This document shows positions 8,088-16,709 of a DNA stretch of 35,717 nucleotides, piece after piece. The position numbers were made by a program, and so were the translations under genes. The DNA comes from Pseudomonadales bacterium (GTDB taxonomy: Bacteria; Pseudomonadota; Gammaproteobacteria; Pseudomonadales; Azotimanducaceae). Each line of letters opens with the position of its first letter. Position 1 is the first letter of the stretch. Location: positions 1 through 35,717 of the forward strand of contig JAHRWB010000030.1 in the NCBI GenBank assembly GCA_019090385.1, in the 5' to 3' direction. The notes under the pieces are model-generated. The model was not told the origin of the DNA. It saw only the letters and a program-made list of their open reading frames with translations, and made no database searches.

Positions 8088-9314
8088 ATGAAGTTTACCT
8101 TCTTTAATTTGATGCCCTGGCCTTATCTTCCAGATGATTTCCGTAAAAAATATCGATCAGTGTGGGTCGATATTCCCAGTTCACTGTATGATCCGGTAAA
8201 GGGCCATACAGTCTACAACGACTACCTGGACACCCTCGAATACGCTGAAGAGGTGGGTTTTGACGGCGTTGGTGTTAACGAACATCATGCAAATGCCTAT
8301 GGCATGATGCCCTCACCCAACATTATGGCCGCGAGCCTGGCCAGAAACACATCGAAAGCAGCGGTAGTAGTACTGGGAAATTCCATCGCGCTCTACAATC
8401 CACCTATAAGGGTTGCAGAGGAGTTTGCCATGCTGGACGTTATCTCTGGTGGCCGACTGATTGCAGGGTTCCCCGTGGGCACGTCCATGGATACTAACTA
8501 CGCTTATGGCACGATTCCCGCCCTGACCCGAGAAAAGTATTCTGAAGCCCACGAACTCATTCTGCGGGCATGGAAAGAAGAAGAAACTTTCGCATTTAAT
8601 GGCCGATACAATAAGATCCGCCATGTAAATTGTTGGCCAAAGCCTGTTCAGAACCCACCCCCTATCTATATTCCAGGTGGTGGGTCTCTAGAAACTTACG
8701 ATTTTTGCATTGAGAATGACTACGTATACTGCTACCTGAGCTTTTCTGGCTTCATGCGCGCAAAAACACTCATGGACGGTTACTGGAGGCGAGTAGAAGA
8801 GTCTGGCAAGGACCCGTCACCCTATCGGGGTGGTTTCGCTCAAACAATTATCGTGGCTGAAACCGATGAAGAGGCCGAACGAGATTACCGAGAACATGTC
8901 GACTATTTCTACAACCGCTGCCTGCACGTGTATCCCGGCTTTGCCGACGCGCCAGGCTATCGCACCATTAAAACGCTACAGGCAAATATCACCGAGCAAA
9001 TGACCCAAAATGCCAATGTCAGCAAAATGAGCTGGCAGGAACTTATTGACCAGGGTTATGTGATCGCTGGATCCCCGGATACCGTTGTCGAGCAAATGAA
9101 GCGCCTTGCTTCGACGCTCAACGTGGCAAATATATTCTGCCTCATACATATCGGAGATATGCCCAAAGATAAATGCATGCGCTCTGCCAAATTATTTGCC
9201 GAAGAGGTTATCCCTAAGCTGCGCAACGTCTTCCCTGATTATGCAGACGACGACAGATTTTGGATTAACCCTATTGATCAGTCATCAATCACCGAAACCA
9301 AGGAGGCCAAGTAG
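8088..9314 (+). CDS. Luciferase-like (LLM class) flavin-dependent monooxygenase
   Basis: 408 residues. The N-terminal half shows the bacterial-luciferase TIM-barrel pattern: EYAEEVGFDGVGVNEHH, then LARNTSKAAVVVLGN, a PIRVAEEFAMLDVISGGRL segment typical of LLM enzymes, and a late stretch (YVIAGSPDTVVEQM) typical of the family's C-terminus. These enzymes use FMNH2 supplied by a separate reductase and O2 to oxidise aldehydes, ketones, sulfonates or amines; no reductase gene is seen nearby. AGGA lies 9 bases before the ATG. Its TAG stop shares a base with the GTG start of the hydrolase, so the two are translationally coupled. That pairing suggests the hydrolase acts on the monooxygenase product, for example an ester or lactone (inference). 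Confidence 0.88.
   Translation: MKFTFFNLMPWPYLPDDFRKKYRSVWVDIPSSLYDPVKGHTVYNDYLDTLEYAEEVGFDGVGVNEHHANAYGMMPSPNIMAASLARNTSKAAVVVLGNSIALYNPPIRVAEEFAMLDVISGGRLIAGFPVGTSMDTNYAYGTIPALTREKYSEAHELILRAWKEEETFAFNGRYNKIRHVNCWPKPVQNPPPIYIPGGGSLETYDFCIENDYVYCYLSFSGFMRAKTLMDGYWRRVEESGKDPSPYRGGFAQTIIVAETDEEAERDYREHVDYFYNRCLHVYPGFADAPGYRTIKTLQANITEQMTQNANVSKMSWQELIDQGYVIAGSPDTVVEQMKRLASTLNVANIFCLIHIGDMPKDKCMRSAKLFAEEVIPKLRNVFPDYADDDRFWINPIDQSSITETKEAK
9301..9306 (+). promoter_or_regulatory. Ribosome binding site deciding a GTG start
   Basis: AGGAGG lies inside the last codons of the luciferase-like gene, 7 bases before GTG at 9314-9316. It supports the overlapping TAGTG stop/start junction and the non-ATG start of the alpha/beta hydrolase. 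Confidence 0.8.
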
Positions 9315-10087
9315 TGGAATCAAGAATTATTGAGATACAAGACCGGGCCAGCATTCGTGTTTACGAGGGCGGTAGCGGCCCGGATTTATTTTTCCTGCAT
9401 GGTGCGGGCGGACTACTCCAAAACGACCCCTTCTTAAACGCGCTTATGGAAAATTACCGCGTAACTGCACCCTTACTTCCAGGCTACGAAGATTCAGAAT
9501 CAGAACATCTACGCGACATGCTGGATTTCACTCTGCACTCTTTTGATGTTCTTGATCAGCTAAACCTGAATAAGCCCCTGGTCGTTGGCCATTCCATGGG
9601 TGGCATGATCGCCGCCGAAATGGCCGCCATAGCACCTGATGCCATTGAACGCCTGGCACTTATCTGCCCTGCTGGCTTCTGGTCAGATGACCACCCCATT
9701 CCTGATCTATTTGCTCTGCTGCCCTACGAACTGCCTGGGCTAATGTTTCATGATCCTGAGAAAAATGGCGACCTGATGTCTGCGGGTGGAGACTTTAACG
9801 ACCCGGAGTTTCTAACTGAATTTTTGGTAGGCAACGCAAAACGGATGGGGTCTGCGGGAAAAATACTCTTCCCTATTCCCGACCGTGGGCTTAGCGAACG
9901 CGCATATAGGATAAAGGCGAAAACGGAAATATTATGGGGCGCACAAGACAAACTAATCGTGCCCCACTATGCATCTCTGTTTTCCAGTGCTATCGCCAAC
10001 AGTAATCTTACGATGATCCAGGAAGCTGGACACATGCTACCCTACGAACAAACCAGCCAGGTACTTGAAGTAATAGCCAAGCTCTAG
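9314..10087 (+). CDS. Alpha/beta-hydrolase fold protein (esterase or C-C hydrolase type)
   Basis: 257 residues, GTG start. The catalytic triad is visible: nucleophile Ser94 in GHSMGG, acid Asp212 in WGAQDKLIVP and His240 in EAGHMLP; LHGAGG near residue 28 forms the oxyanion loop. Length and motif order resemble meta-cleavage-product hydrolases, enol-lactonases and simple carboxylesterases. In this setting hydrolysis of an ester or lactone made by a monooxygenase is most likely (inference). It is translationally coupled to the luciferase-like gene. Two hairpins follow the stop codon. No signal peptide, so cytosolic. Confidence 0.9.
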   Translation: MESRIIEIQDRASIRVYEGGSGPDLFFLHGAGGLLQNDPFLNALMENYRVTAPLLPGYEDSESEHLRDMLDFTLHSFDVLDQLNLNKPLVVGHSMGGMIAAEMAAIAPDAIERLALICPAGFWSDDHPIPDLFALLPYELPGLMFHDPEKNGDLMSAGGDFNDPEFLTEFLVGNAKRMGSAGKILFPIPDRGLSERAYRIKAKTEILWGAQDKLIVPHYASLFSSAIANSNLTMIQEAGHMLPYEQTSQVLEVIAKL

Positions 10088-10148
10088 CCAGCTAAAGCTG
10101 GCCAACCCTTAAACTGCCTGGACAATACCGTTAGCGTATTGTCCAGGC
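10087..10148. terminator. Two hairpins between convergent genes, terminator-like
   Basis: GCCAGC-TAAA-GCTGGC at 10087-10102, starting at the last base of the hydrolase stop codon, is followed by a perfect 13-base-pair stem at 10116-10148 (GCCTGGACAATAC, 7-base loop, GTATTGTCCAGGC). Neither is followed by a T-run, so they may act with Rho or protect 3' ends rather than terminate alone. Confidence 0.6.
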
Positions 10149-10171
10149 TAACTCATCCGCCCAAAAACCAG

Positions 10172-10783
10172 TTACATATCCAAATGCTTGGGTGTAATCG
10201 CCGCAGGTGGCATTTCACCAGTGGGAGGCCAAGATTCTTTACCCTCTTCCAAGGGCACCTGCAAGCTTAAAAGTAACTGGGAAAACATATTCCAGTTTGA
10301 TATCGCTATGACAATTTCAATGCGTTCTTCCGGGCTTGCTAGTACCTTCTCCAGCTGAACCCAGGTAGAACTCGAAATCGCCCCATTCTGTAAAGTATCA
10401 TCCGTCGCCTGGAGAACAGCACGGTCAGCATCACTGTATGCAGAATAGTTTTTCCAGTTCCCCTGAACTGCCAACACATCTGCTTCGGGGATATCCAGAT
10501 TCATACATACGCCCCAATGAGCTGTCCATTCGTAGTTTGAGCCTCTAGTCCAGCCAATACGCATAATGATCAATTCTCTCAAACGAGCATCAAGTTTATT
10601 TCCCTCGCCCAGCAACATGGTCAGCAGACTTCCCACTTTACCCGCCAGTACCGGATGCTGCAGCATAAGACGAAAAACTGACAGGCCCGAAAAGCCCTTT
10701 GGTAATCCTGCCGCCTCTGCACGCTTGGCAGCTTCCTCTTTGGATAACATGGGTACTCTAGGTGTAGGTTGACTTGTAGACAT
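10172..10783 (-). CDS. Carboxymuconolactone-decarboxylase-like (AhpD fold) protein
   Basis: 203 residues. The central stretch LRELIIMRIGWTRGSNYEW followed by TAHWGV (about 71-95) matches the CMD/AhpD core helix pair. The C-x-x-C redox pair of AhpD is absent, while the family His in TAHWG is kept, so a peroxidase role is unlikely and a lactone/decarboxylase-like or unknown role is more likely. AGGGAGAG ribosome site before ATG. It lies 121 bases after the double CoA-transferase on the same strand. Similar short proteins often accompany aromatic or steroid breakdown genes, but the reaction here is not known. Confidence 0.8.
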   Translation of the reverse strand: MSTSQPTPRVPMLSKEEAAKRAEAAGLPKGFSGLSVFRLMLQHPVLAGKVGSLLTMLLGEGNKLDARLRELIIMRIGWTRGSNYEWTAHWGVCMNLDIPEADVLAVQGNWKNYSAYSDADRAVLQATDDTLQNGAISSSTWVQLEKVLASPEERIEIVIAISNWNMFSQLLLSLQVPLEEGKESWPPTGEMPPAAITPKHLDM

Positions 10784-10904
10784 ATTTCTCTCCCTTTATT
10801 TATTTATTTAAAACCAATTATTTTTCTTTGTGCCCTGAACTATAAGTTAGTGATGATTAACTACTGGCAAGTCGCTAGCGAATCGCCAACAACCCAGCCT
10901 TAAC

Positions 10905-13382
10905 CTAGACAAAAACATTAGCTTGCTTAAGTGCGGAAATTTCAGGCGCACCTAGCCCCAGTATTTCTGATAAAACGTAGTCGGTATCTTCACCGATTTG
11001 GGGTGCAGCTTTACGTAATATTGGAGGCGTCTCGGAATAAAGCGTAGCAGGCCCGTCATATGGGGTAGGCCCCATTTTACTGTGCTCTAGTGTAACAAAA
11101 AACTTTCGGTGTAATAACTGAGAATCTTCATAAAGGTCGCTCGGCCGTAGTACCACTGAAGCAGGCACACCCAGCTCCCGCAATCTGGCCGCTAATATGA
11201 AAGGCGATTTATCTTCACAGAACTCACGCAATCCTCTATCTATTTCCGCCCTGGCCGCGAGACGCTGCTCAAATTGGTCAAACTTATCATCGGCAAACTG
11301 GCTCAACCCAGCCTCCTGAGCCAGCGCGCGCCACTGGGTTGAATCATTCACAGAAATTGCAACATAGCGCTCGATCCCTGCACTTGCATATACTCCGTGA
11401 GGACACTCAGAAAGTGAATCGTGACCAGCGGCCAACGCCACCCGCCCATTAACTGTATAATCCAATATCAGCGGCTCAATAAACTGAATACCTGCTTCCA
11501 CTTGAGACAGATCTATATGCTGCCCCAATCCACTTTTTCTGCGTTCATATAAAGCCGAGGTTAACGAAAAAGCACCAAATCTTGGGGCAATAAAATCAGT
11601 ATATGCACCATAGGGCCCTGCAGGTATTCGATCCGGCCAGCCAGTAATAGCATGCAAACCAGCCAAAGCAGCCCCCTGATTGCCAAAACCACCCAGCGAT
11701 CTGTCCGGACCAGTTTGCCCCCGCAGACAAGTACTCACCATAATCAATTCGGGGTGGGACTTGCTGACTTCTTCCCAACCCAGACCGAATTTTTCCATCG
11801 TTCCCGGTGTAAAACTTTCAACCGCCACATCTGCCCATTCAACCATTCGGGAGGCTATATCCCTGCCTTCTGAACCGGACATATCCAGCGCCAAACTCAG
11901 TTTGGATGAATTGAAATTAGCCATAAACTGGCTGTTGTTATAGTCCGACTTGCGTCCTTTAAACGGCGGGGATCTACGTAAAACATCCGGTCGGTTCGCA
12001 GACTCAATGCGCACTACCGTGGCACCATGGTCCGCCAAAAATTTGCTAACGATCGGGCCAACGCCAACCCAGGCGAAATCAGCTACTTTCAAGCCGGCAA
12101 AAGCCTGCCCTCGAGAATCACCTGATTTACCTGCTATGGATTTATTGCTGGATGGTTTGCTCCATTGAAACGATTTAACATCATCACCGCTTCCATTAAA
12201 AAGCGGTGCCGGGGCATCGCTGCCTACTTTATTTCTCGACATTTGCGCAAATGCACCCGGGTGTGTTCGCGCATTGATATCCACCCAATACCCTCTCGCT
12301 TTAAGTTGAATATCAGCCAAGAGATCCTCTGTGCTGGCCACGGGCACATTCAACAAACCATGCGAAGTGGCCCGCGCAGCTATTTCCTGCTTGGTCTTTG
12401 TGGTGAGGAACTCCAGCGCAAGTTGCACCGCCTCATTTAGTAACGCGGTACTGAGTTCCCCCGATTTCCAGACCGGAACCCAATTACTCCATTCAATAGC
12501 AGGTATATGCTCAGGCAATGCACCCTGATCCTCAATGCACCATAAAACTACTTCGGCCAGCGCGCGTGCAGTAGGGCCCACAGCACCCATCATATTGGTA
12601 ACATAGCCATCGGCACATTTCACAATAGGAGGAGCGTCCAAGCCTGGAATGCGTGTTGGTTCTGGCATCGCCCGCTCAAGCCCCGTACCTGGAATATCTC
12701 GACCCTCGTTGGGCGGAAAACCTGTGCCATTCATCAAGCACCAAACCACACAAGCCTGAGTCGATACGTCCAGATGTTGCCCCAAACCAGAGTTTTCTCG
12801 CTCATTCAACGCGATAACAGCGTCTACTGCTGCTTGTGCACCAGCATGAAACGCCGGCTGCGGATAACTAATAGGGACAGGAGGGCGATCACCGTCTCCC
12901 TGCAAGCCTAACAAACCGCCGGCAGCTTCCAATGTCAATTGAGTGCTGGGATCATTGGCCGCTGGTCCGGTTTGCCCATAAGGCGTTACCGATACATAAA
13001 CCAAGCCAGGATTAAGGACTTTGATTTGCTCATAATCCAAACCCAGTTCCACCAGGTATCCCGGATCAAAAGACTCAATGAATATATCCGCATCAGATAA
13101 CAGGGTTTTAAGTTGTGCCCGGTCAGATTCCTGGCCTATATCAAGTGTTTTACTAACTTTACCCCGACCCACAGCAGCCCAATACAAAGATCCATCAGGG
13201 TCATTTTCCCTGCCAGACTCGAAGGGTGGACAAGCTCTTGCCTCAGCACCCCCTGGCGGTTCAATCTTAAGCACCTCAGCACCCATATCCGCCAACATAC
13301 GACCGGCTAATTCTGCTCGCATATTAGTAAAATCTACTACTCGCACACCCGCAAGTGCGCCTTTTGATTGAATACCCGACAT
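10905..13382 (-). CDS. Double-length CaiB/BaiF CoA-transferase (two fused family III domains)
   Basis: 825 residues, about twice the usual length. Domain 1 (about 8-400) starts GVRVVDFTNMRAELAGRML; domain 2 (about 420-800) starts GLKVADFAWVGVGPIVSKFL. Each has the family strand ADMGAEVLKIEPP or ADHGATVVRIES and a G-L-G-Q-H-x-D motif. Aligned on that motif, domain 2 keeps an Asp (TDFIAP) at the expected catalytic position 22 residues upstream, while domain 1 has Ala there (QPAFHAG). The N-terminal half therefore appears inactive and may serve binding or dimer formation; family III enzymes normally work as interlocked dimers, so the fusion may be a pseudo-heterodimer. Fused members are known in other bacteria. 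AAGGGG precedes the ATG. Likely role: activation of an acid intermediate by CoA transfer. Confidence 0.9.
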   Translation of the reverse strand: MSGIQSKGALAGVRVVDFTNMRAELAGRMLADMGAEVLKIEPPGGAEARACPPFESGRENDPDGSLYWAAVGRGKVSKTLDIGQESDRAQLKTLLSDADIFIESFDPGYLVELGLDYEQIKVLNPGLVYVSVTPYGQTGPAANDPSTQLTLEAAGGLLGLQGDGDRPPVPISYPQPAFHAGAQAAVDAVIALNERENSGLGQHLDVSTQACVVWCLMNGTGFPPNEGRDIPGTGLERAMPEPTRIPGLDAPPIVKCADGYVTNMMGAVGPTARALAEVVLWCIEDQGALPEHIPAIEWSNWVPVWKSGELSTALLNEAVQLALEFLTTKTKQEIAARATSHGLLNVPVASTEDLLADIQLKARGYWVDINARTHPGAFAQMSRNKVGSDAPAPLFNGSGDDVKSFQWSKPSSNKSIAGKSGDSRGQAFAGLKVADFAWVGVGPIVSKFLADHGATVVRIESANRPDVLRRSPPFKGRKSDYNNSQFMANFNSSKLSLALDMSGSEGRDIASRMVEWADVAVESFTPGTMEKFGLGWEEVSKSHPELIMVSTCLRGQTGPDRSLGGFGNQGAALAGLHAITGWPDRIPAGPYGAYTDFIAPRFGAFSLTSALYERRKSGLGQHIDLSQVEAGIQFIEPLILDYTVNGRVALAAGHDSLSECPHGVYASAGIERYVAISVNDSTQWRALAQEAGLSQFADDKFDQFEQRLAARAEIDRGLREFCEDKSPFILAARLRELGVPASVVLRPSDLYEDSQLLHRKFFVTLEHSKMGPTPYDGPATLYSETPPILRKAAPQIGEDTDYVLSEILGLGAPEISALKQANVFV

Positions 13383-13475
13383 AGCGCCGCCCCTTGAAGT
13401 TTCAAGAAAGAAGATTTTACACTCTAACCCACTATCCGGACGAGCGCACTTATACTGTGGTCCGCTTTGGCTATG

Positions 13476-13519
13476 CCTTGCTAATATTGTACCTTGCTAA
13501 TGCTGTGCCCTGCTTTTAC
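13476..13519. repeat. Imperfect 16-base tandem repeat upstream of the double CoA-transferase
   Basis: CCTTGCTAATATTGTA at 13476-13491, CCTTGCTAATGCTGTG at 13492-13507, then a partial third copy starting CCCTGCTTTTAC. The first copy contains AATATTGTAC together with the first base of the next, which matches 10 of the 14 bases of the palindrome before the BVMO at 24535. It lies about 95-140 bases before the start of the minus-strand gene. Confidence 0.4.
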
Positions 13520-13620
13520 AACAACCCACTTAGGCAATAACCCAAAATAGTTGCTGCGCAGGAGCGTATATTGTATTTATCTCAGCCTGACAGCCTACCC
13601 AGGACCCACTATTAAGTCCT

Positions 13621-14523
13621 TTAGTGAACTTTGGATTGTCTCCGGTTCACATCAGTAAACCCTGTTGTATAACCCACGATTTCCTTGTCGTATCCCATGC
13701 AAAAAAACAACTCCACTAGAACCCTGAACAGAGCCTCACAGTCTATATCTTGCGATTGAGCAATAAACAATCCGATGCTAGGGATAATAATTTTATCACT
13801 CTCAATCGGAAATTCAGTCGCAAGGTTTTTAAATGCAATAGTAACTTCTGTACAACTTCCTTCTTGAAGCACTTTTTTGGTGCTTAAAAAATTCTCCAGT
13901 TTTTTTGTAAATCCCTCACTCTTAATCGAGTACTTCATCAGATGCACAAGATTGTCAGCAGCCTCTTTCGATAATGAAGCCAACATCATATCCAGCCATT
14001 CCTGTTCACGCTCTCGCAAATTCTGAAAACCATCCTCAAAAAGCAGCATAGAATTCGCGTCCATATGATGATTGGTTTTCTTAATCGCATGAAAGTTCTT
14101 CTTCAGACCCAGCATCATCACTTCTGAAATAGATTGGGATACCTGGCACTTTGGCATGCTTGCTACCATGGCATTGCTCTGAGAAGGCTCCCCAGACCCA
14201 CATACTTTGTGAATTCTGGCCAGCTGCCCGCATACCTGGGTAGGCACCCTCTTTTCATCAAAAGCAATTTTAATATGCGCATCGTCCTTTTCAAAAAAAG
14301 GCATATAGTCTCGAAGATATTCACACTTGAAGTCCGGAGCCGCACAGGGATAAACCGTTGTTTCATCCACCAATTCACTTAAGGTGCTCACCACCTGCTG
14401 AACAAGCAAGCCGGGTACTGCGGCTGTCTTTTCCGGTGCATCCTGCATAATTTCTGCCAGGGTTTGATGGTTCTCTTGCTCCTGACTTTTTCGAGTCAGG
14501 CCAAATCTACTGAAAATACTCAT
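13621..14523 (-). CDS. Unrecognised protein of 300 residues
   Basis: I do not recognise this protein. It is predicted soluble: no signal peptide and no clear membrane helix. It starts MSIFSRFGLTRKSQEQENHQ and holds eight cysteines spread along the chain (in YPCAAPDFKCEY, QVCG, KVCG, PKCQ, GSCTE, DIDCE, FFCMG) and a charged helical middle (about 150-215). The cysteines are not in a ferredoxin or zinc-finger spacing. The ribosome site is weak (GGATTGAG before the ATG). It is divergent from the TauD-like gene across 171 bases and sits 238 bases upstream of the double CoA-transferase. It could be a sensor or regulatory protein, but nothing in the sequence shows this. The coding call rests on length and lack of a competing frame. 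Confidence 0.6.
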   Translation of the reverse strand: MSIFSRFGLTRKSQEQENHQTLAEIMQDAPEKTAAVPGLLVQQVVSTLSELVDETTVYPCAAPDFKCEYLRDYMPFFEKDDAHIKIAFDEKRVPTQVCGQLARIHKVCGSGEPSQSNAMVASMPKCQVSQSISEVMMLGLKKNFHAIKKTNHHMDANSMLLFEDGFQNLREREQEWLDMMLASLSKEAADNLVHLMKYSIKSEGFTKKLENFLSTKKVLQEGSCTEVTIAFKNLATEFPIESDKIIIPSIGLFIAQSQDIDCEALFRVLVELFFCMGYDKEIVGYTTGFTDVNRRQSKVH

Positions 14524-14682
14524 TCAATTACTCAATCCGGGTCTACATAATCAAAATTAATGACAGCGATTATCATAGCCACAGAGCAGATATACTGTGA
14601 TGCTAACCACAATATGTTTCCTGCAAGCTAACATTTCACACTTAAATAACTCCTCCCTGTGCAGTAAGATAGTTCATCATGC

Positions 14683-14697
14683 GGAGGAAATGCTGTG
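14683..14697 (+). promoter_or_regulatory. Ribosome site and GTG start overlapping a two-codon frame
   Basis: GGAGG at 14683-14687 lies 7 bases before GTG (14695-14697). An out-of-frame ATG at 14690-14692 reads ATG-CTG-TGA and ends across the GTG. The conserved N-terminus MNYQTIEVDSSIGPVGATITG fixes GTG as the start of the dioxygenase. Confidence 0.55.
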
Positions 14698-15555
14698 AAT
14701 TATCAAACCATCGAAGTAGACTCGTCCATCGGACCCGTTGGAGCGACCATCACAGGTGTAGATCTCGCCACACCGCTGACTAAAAAAAACCTGCAGGAAA
14801 TACATGCAGCATGGTTAAAACACCATGTGCTTTTTTTCCATGAGCAATACCTGACGCCGATGCAACAGGCAAACTTTGCCAGCCTGTTTGGCACACTGGA
14901 CGTATACCCCTTTGCCAATGCAGTGGATGCACATCCCAATGTAATTCCCATTATCAAAGAACCAGAAGATACCAATAATTTTGGTGGCGGATGGCACACC
15001 GACACATCCTATGTAGAACAACCTCCCAAGGCGACTATATTGCAAGCCATTGAAATACCTGAGGAGGGCGGTGATACCTTATATGCAGATGCAAATTTAG
15101 CTTACCTCGAATTAAGTGATGGTATAAAGCAAACGCTGGAAGGGCTAACAGGAATCTATTCCGCAAACCTGGTGCATGGCGCCGGCGGAACTTATGCAAA
15201 GGTAGCGGCGCCAGGCAGGGGCAATACAAGCTATAACAAAAATCTGCAAGCCGCCGCATTGGAAGTAGAACACCCGCTTATCCGGTGTCATGATGAAACT
15301 GGCATCAGGAGCATTTATTGCAACAAATTCCACACCCACCGCATTAAAGGCTGGACGCGGGAAGAAAGCCTACCTATTTTTGATTTTTTAGTTAAGCACC
15401 TTATACAGGAAAGATTTGTAACCCGCTTTAAGTGGAAAAAAGGCTCTTTGGCTATGTGGGATAACCGCTGTCTTTTCCACAATCCGGTGAACGACTACCC
15501 CGGCAAACGCCGCCACATGCATAGAGTGATCGTTCAGGGAGACAAACCTGCCTGA
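14695..15555 (+). CDS. TauD/TfdA family Fe(II)/2-oxoglutarate-dependent dioxygenase
   Basis: 286 residues, GTG start. The metal triad is His101-x-Asp103 (GGWHTDTSY) and distal His262 (DNRCLFHNPVNDY); Arg277 in RRHMHR fits the 2-oxoglutarate-binding arginine. The opening GPVGATITGVDLATPL is typical of TauD/TfdA enzymes. The family hydroxylates sulfonates, aryloxyalkanoates, carnitine precursors and others using 2-oxoglutarate and O2, releasing succinate and CO2. No sulfonate transporter or tau neighbour is seen, so a role in opening an ether or side chain within this pathway is more likely than taurine use (inference). It stands alone on the plus strand, converging on the third amidohydrolase with a 53-base gap. 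Confidence 0.92.
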   Translation: MNYQTIEVDSSIGPVGATITGVDLATPLTKKNLQEIHAAWLKHHVLFFHEQYLTPMQQANFASLFGTLDVYPFANAVDAHPNVIPIIKEPEDTNNFGGGWHTDTSYVEQPPKATILQAIEIPEEGGDTLYADANLAYLELSDGIKQTLEGLTGIYSANLVHGAGGTYAKVAAPGRGNTSYNKNLQAAALEVEHPLIRCHDETGIRSIYCNKFHTHRIKGWTREESLPIFDFLVKHLIQERFVTRFKWKKGSLAMWDNRCLFHNPVNDYPGKRRHMHRVIVQGDKPA

Positions 15556-15608
15556 CGCTGCGATCAATTACCTCAACGCATATGGACTCGGATGAAAAAG
15601 TACTGAAT

Positions 15609-16616
15609 TTAATCTTCGACTTTATATACCCTCGCGGCAGTACCATAGAACAATGCATCCTTATCAGCGCTGCTAAAGTCTGCAACAATCTTTTTCAAAC
15701 CGTTAAACAAGACATGGTAAGACAAAGACATTTTATCCACTGGAAAATTACTTTCGAACATACAGCGATCAGGACCAAAGCAATCAATCATATGTAAGTA
15801 ATGTGCTTTTTGCGCATCAACAAACTCATCAGATCCTGGCGGTTCTGCACGCTCATTCCAGCCAAAGCCATTATCCGGCATAGCCAAACCACCCAGCTTG
15901 ACCACCACGTTTTCGCATTTAGCCAGGGCTTGCATATCTGCTTTCCATTCCTCAAATACCTCCTCCCGCTTATCTGCATAGGGGCCTACACCAATTGGGG
16001 TACCAAAGTGATCCAGAATCATTTGTGTTTCAGGACAGGCCTGGGCCAGTGCGATAAAATCCTGATTTTGATAATGGTAATGCCAAGTATCATAACTAAA
16101 GCCCATTTTACCAAGCCTGCGCATCCCTGCCCGAAATTCGGTCTGCGCGTATAAATCAGCCGGCGCACCACCCGGGATCATGAGCACGCCAGGGTGCCTG
16201 GAATGCGCGCCGGCGTCGCGTATACCTCTAAACTTACCATTGCCCAGATCTGCATGGCCTTGCAATACTTCCTCAACCGCGTCTCCCAAGCTTAAATCTG
16301 CATGGGACACAATAGCCGCTATTTCTGAGCCCTCGCCTGTTTCAGTTAGCTTCGCCTGGCTTACGACAAACTCAGTTTCCCCCAGTGGCTTAAGATGTTC
16401 AGGACCATCTTTTCGATACTCTGCACCACATTCTACAAAAACTGTCTTAACAACATTATGGCCAGAACCAGTATCTTTCCATAAGTCATCGACTAAATAA
16501 GTACCCAGAAAAGACTTCCGCCAAAGGTGATGATGAGGGTCCAATATACGTTGGTCCGGATCTATTATATTTTCTTTTACTGAAGCCAACCATTCTGCAC
16601 TACCGGGTTTCGCCAT
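15609..16616 (-). CDS. Amidohydrolase family 2 protein (third copy, lactonase/hydrolase type)
   Basis: 335 residues. The N-terminal metal motif is DPHHHLW (His28-x-His30), the classical H-x-H form, unlike the D-x-H of the two amidohydrolases near the left edge. Other marks are MILDHFGTPIG in the middle, VVKLGGLAM and a late FESNFPVDK segment. This layout is shared with the 2-pyrone-4,6-dicarboxylate lactonase and sugar-lactonase-like group of Amidohydro_2, so lactone hydrolysis of a BVMO product is a reasonable guess (inference). Its ribosome site is AGGGCAGG. It is the last gene of a minus-strand run with the nitronate-monooxygenase-like gene (93-base gap) and the EthA-like monooxygenase. 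Confidence 0.88.
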   Translation of the reverse strand: MAKPGSAEWLASVKENIIDPDQRILDPHHHLWRKSFLGTYLVDDLWKDTGSGHNVVKTVFVECGAEYRKDGPEHLKPLGETEFVVSQAKLTETGEGSEIAAIVSHADLSLGDAVEEVLQGHADLGNGKFRGIRDAGAHSRHPGVLMIPGGAPADLYAQTEFRAGMRRLGKMGFSYDTWHYHYQNQDFIALAQACPETQMILDHFGTPIGVGPYADKREEVFEEWKADMQALAKCENVVVKLGGLAMPDNGFGWNERAEPPGSDEFVDAQKAHYLHMIDCFGPDRCMFESNFPVDKMSLSYHVLFNGLKKIVADFSSADKDALFYGTAARVYKVED

Positions 16617-16648
16617 CTTGCCTGCCCTTCCCTATTTTCCAGTTAAAA

Positions 16649-16661
16649 GTTAATTATTAAC
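16649..16661. promoter_or_regulatory. Palindrome upstream of the third amidohydrolase
   Basis: GTTAAT-T-ATTAAC is a perfect inverted repeat with a single central base, about 33 bases before the minus-strand start at 16616. It could be an operator or an AT-rich chance match. Confidence 0.3.
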
Positions 16662-16709
16662 AATACGTACATCTAATATCTCAAGCCAACAACAATACTA
16701 TTGAATTTT

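Noticed and set aside
14695-15555. Taurine dioxygenase (tauD) assignment
   Set aside because: The triad fits the TauD/TfdA family, but there is no taurine transporter nearby and the family is broad, so no symbol was given.
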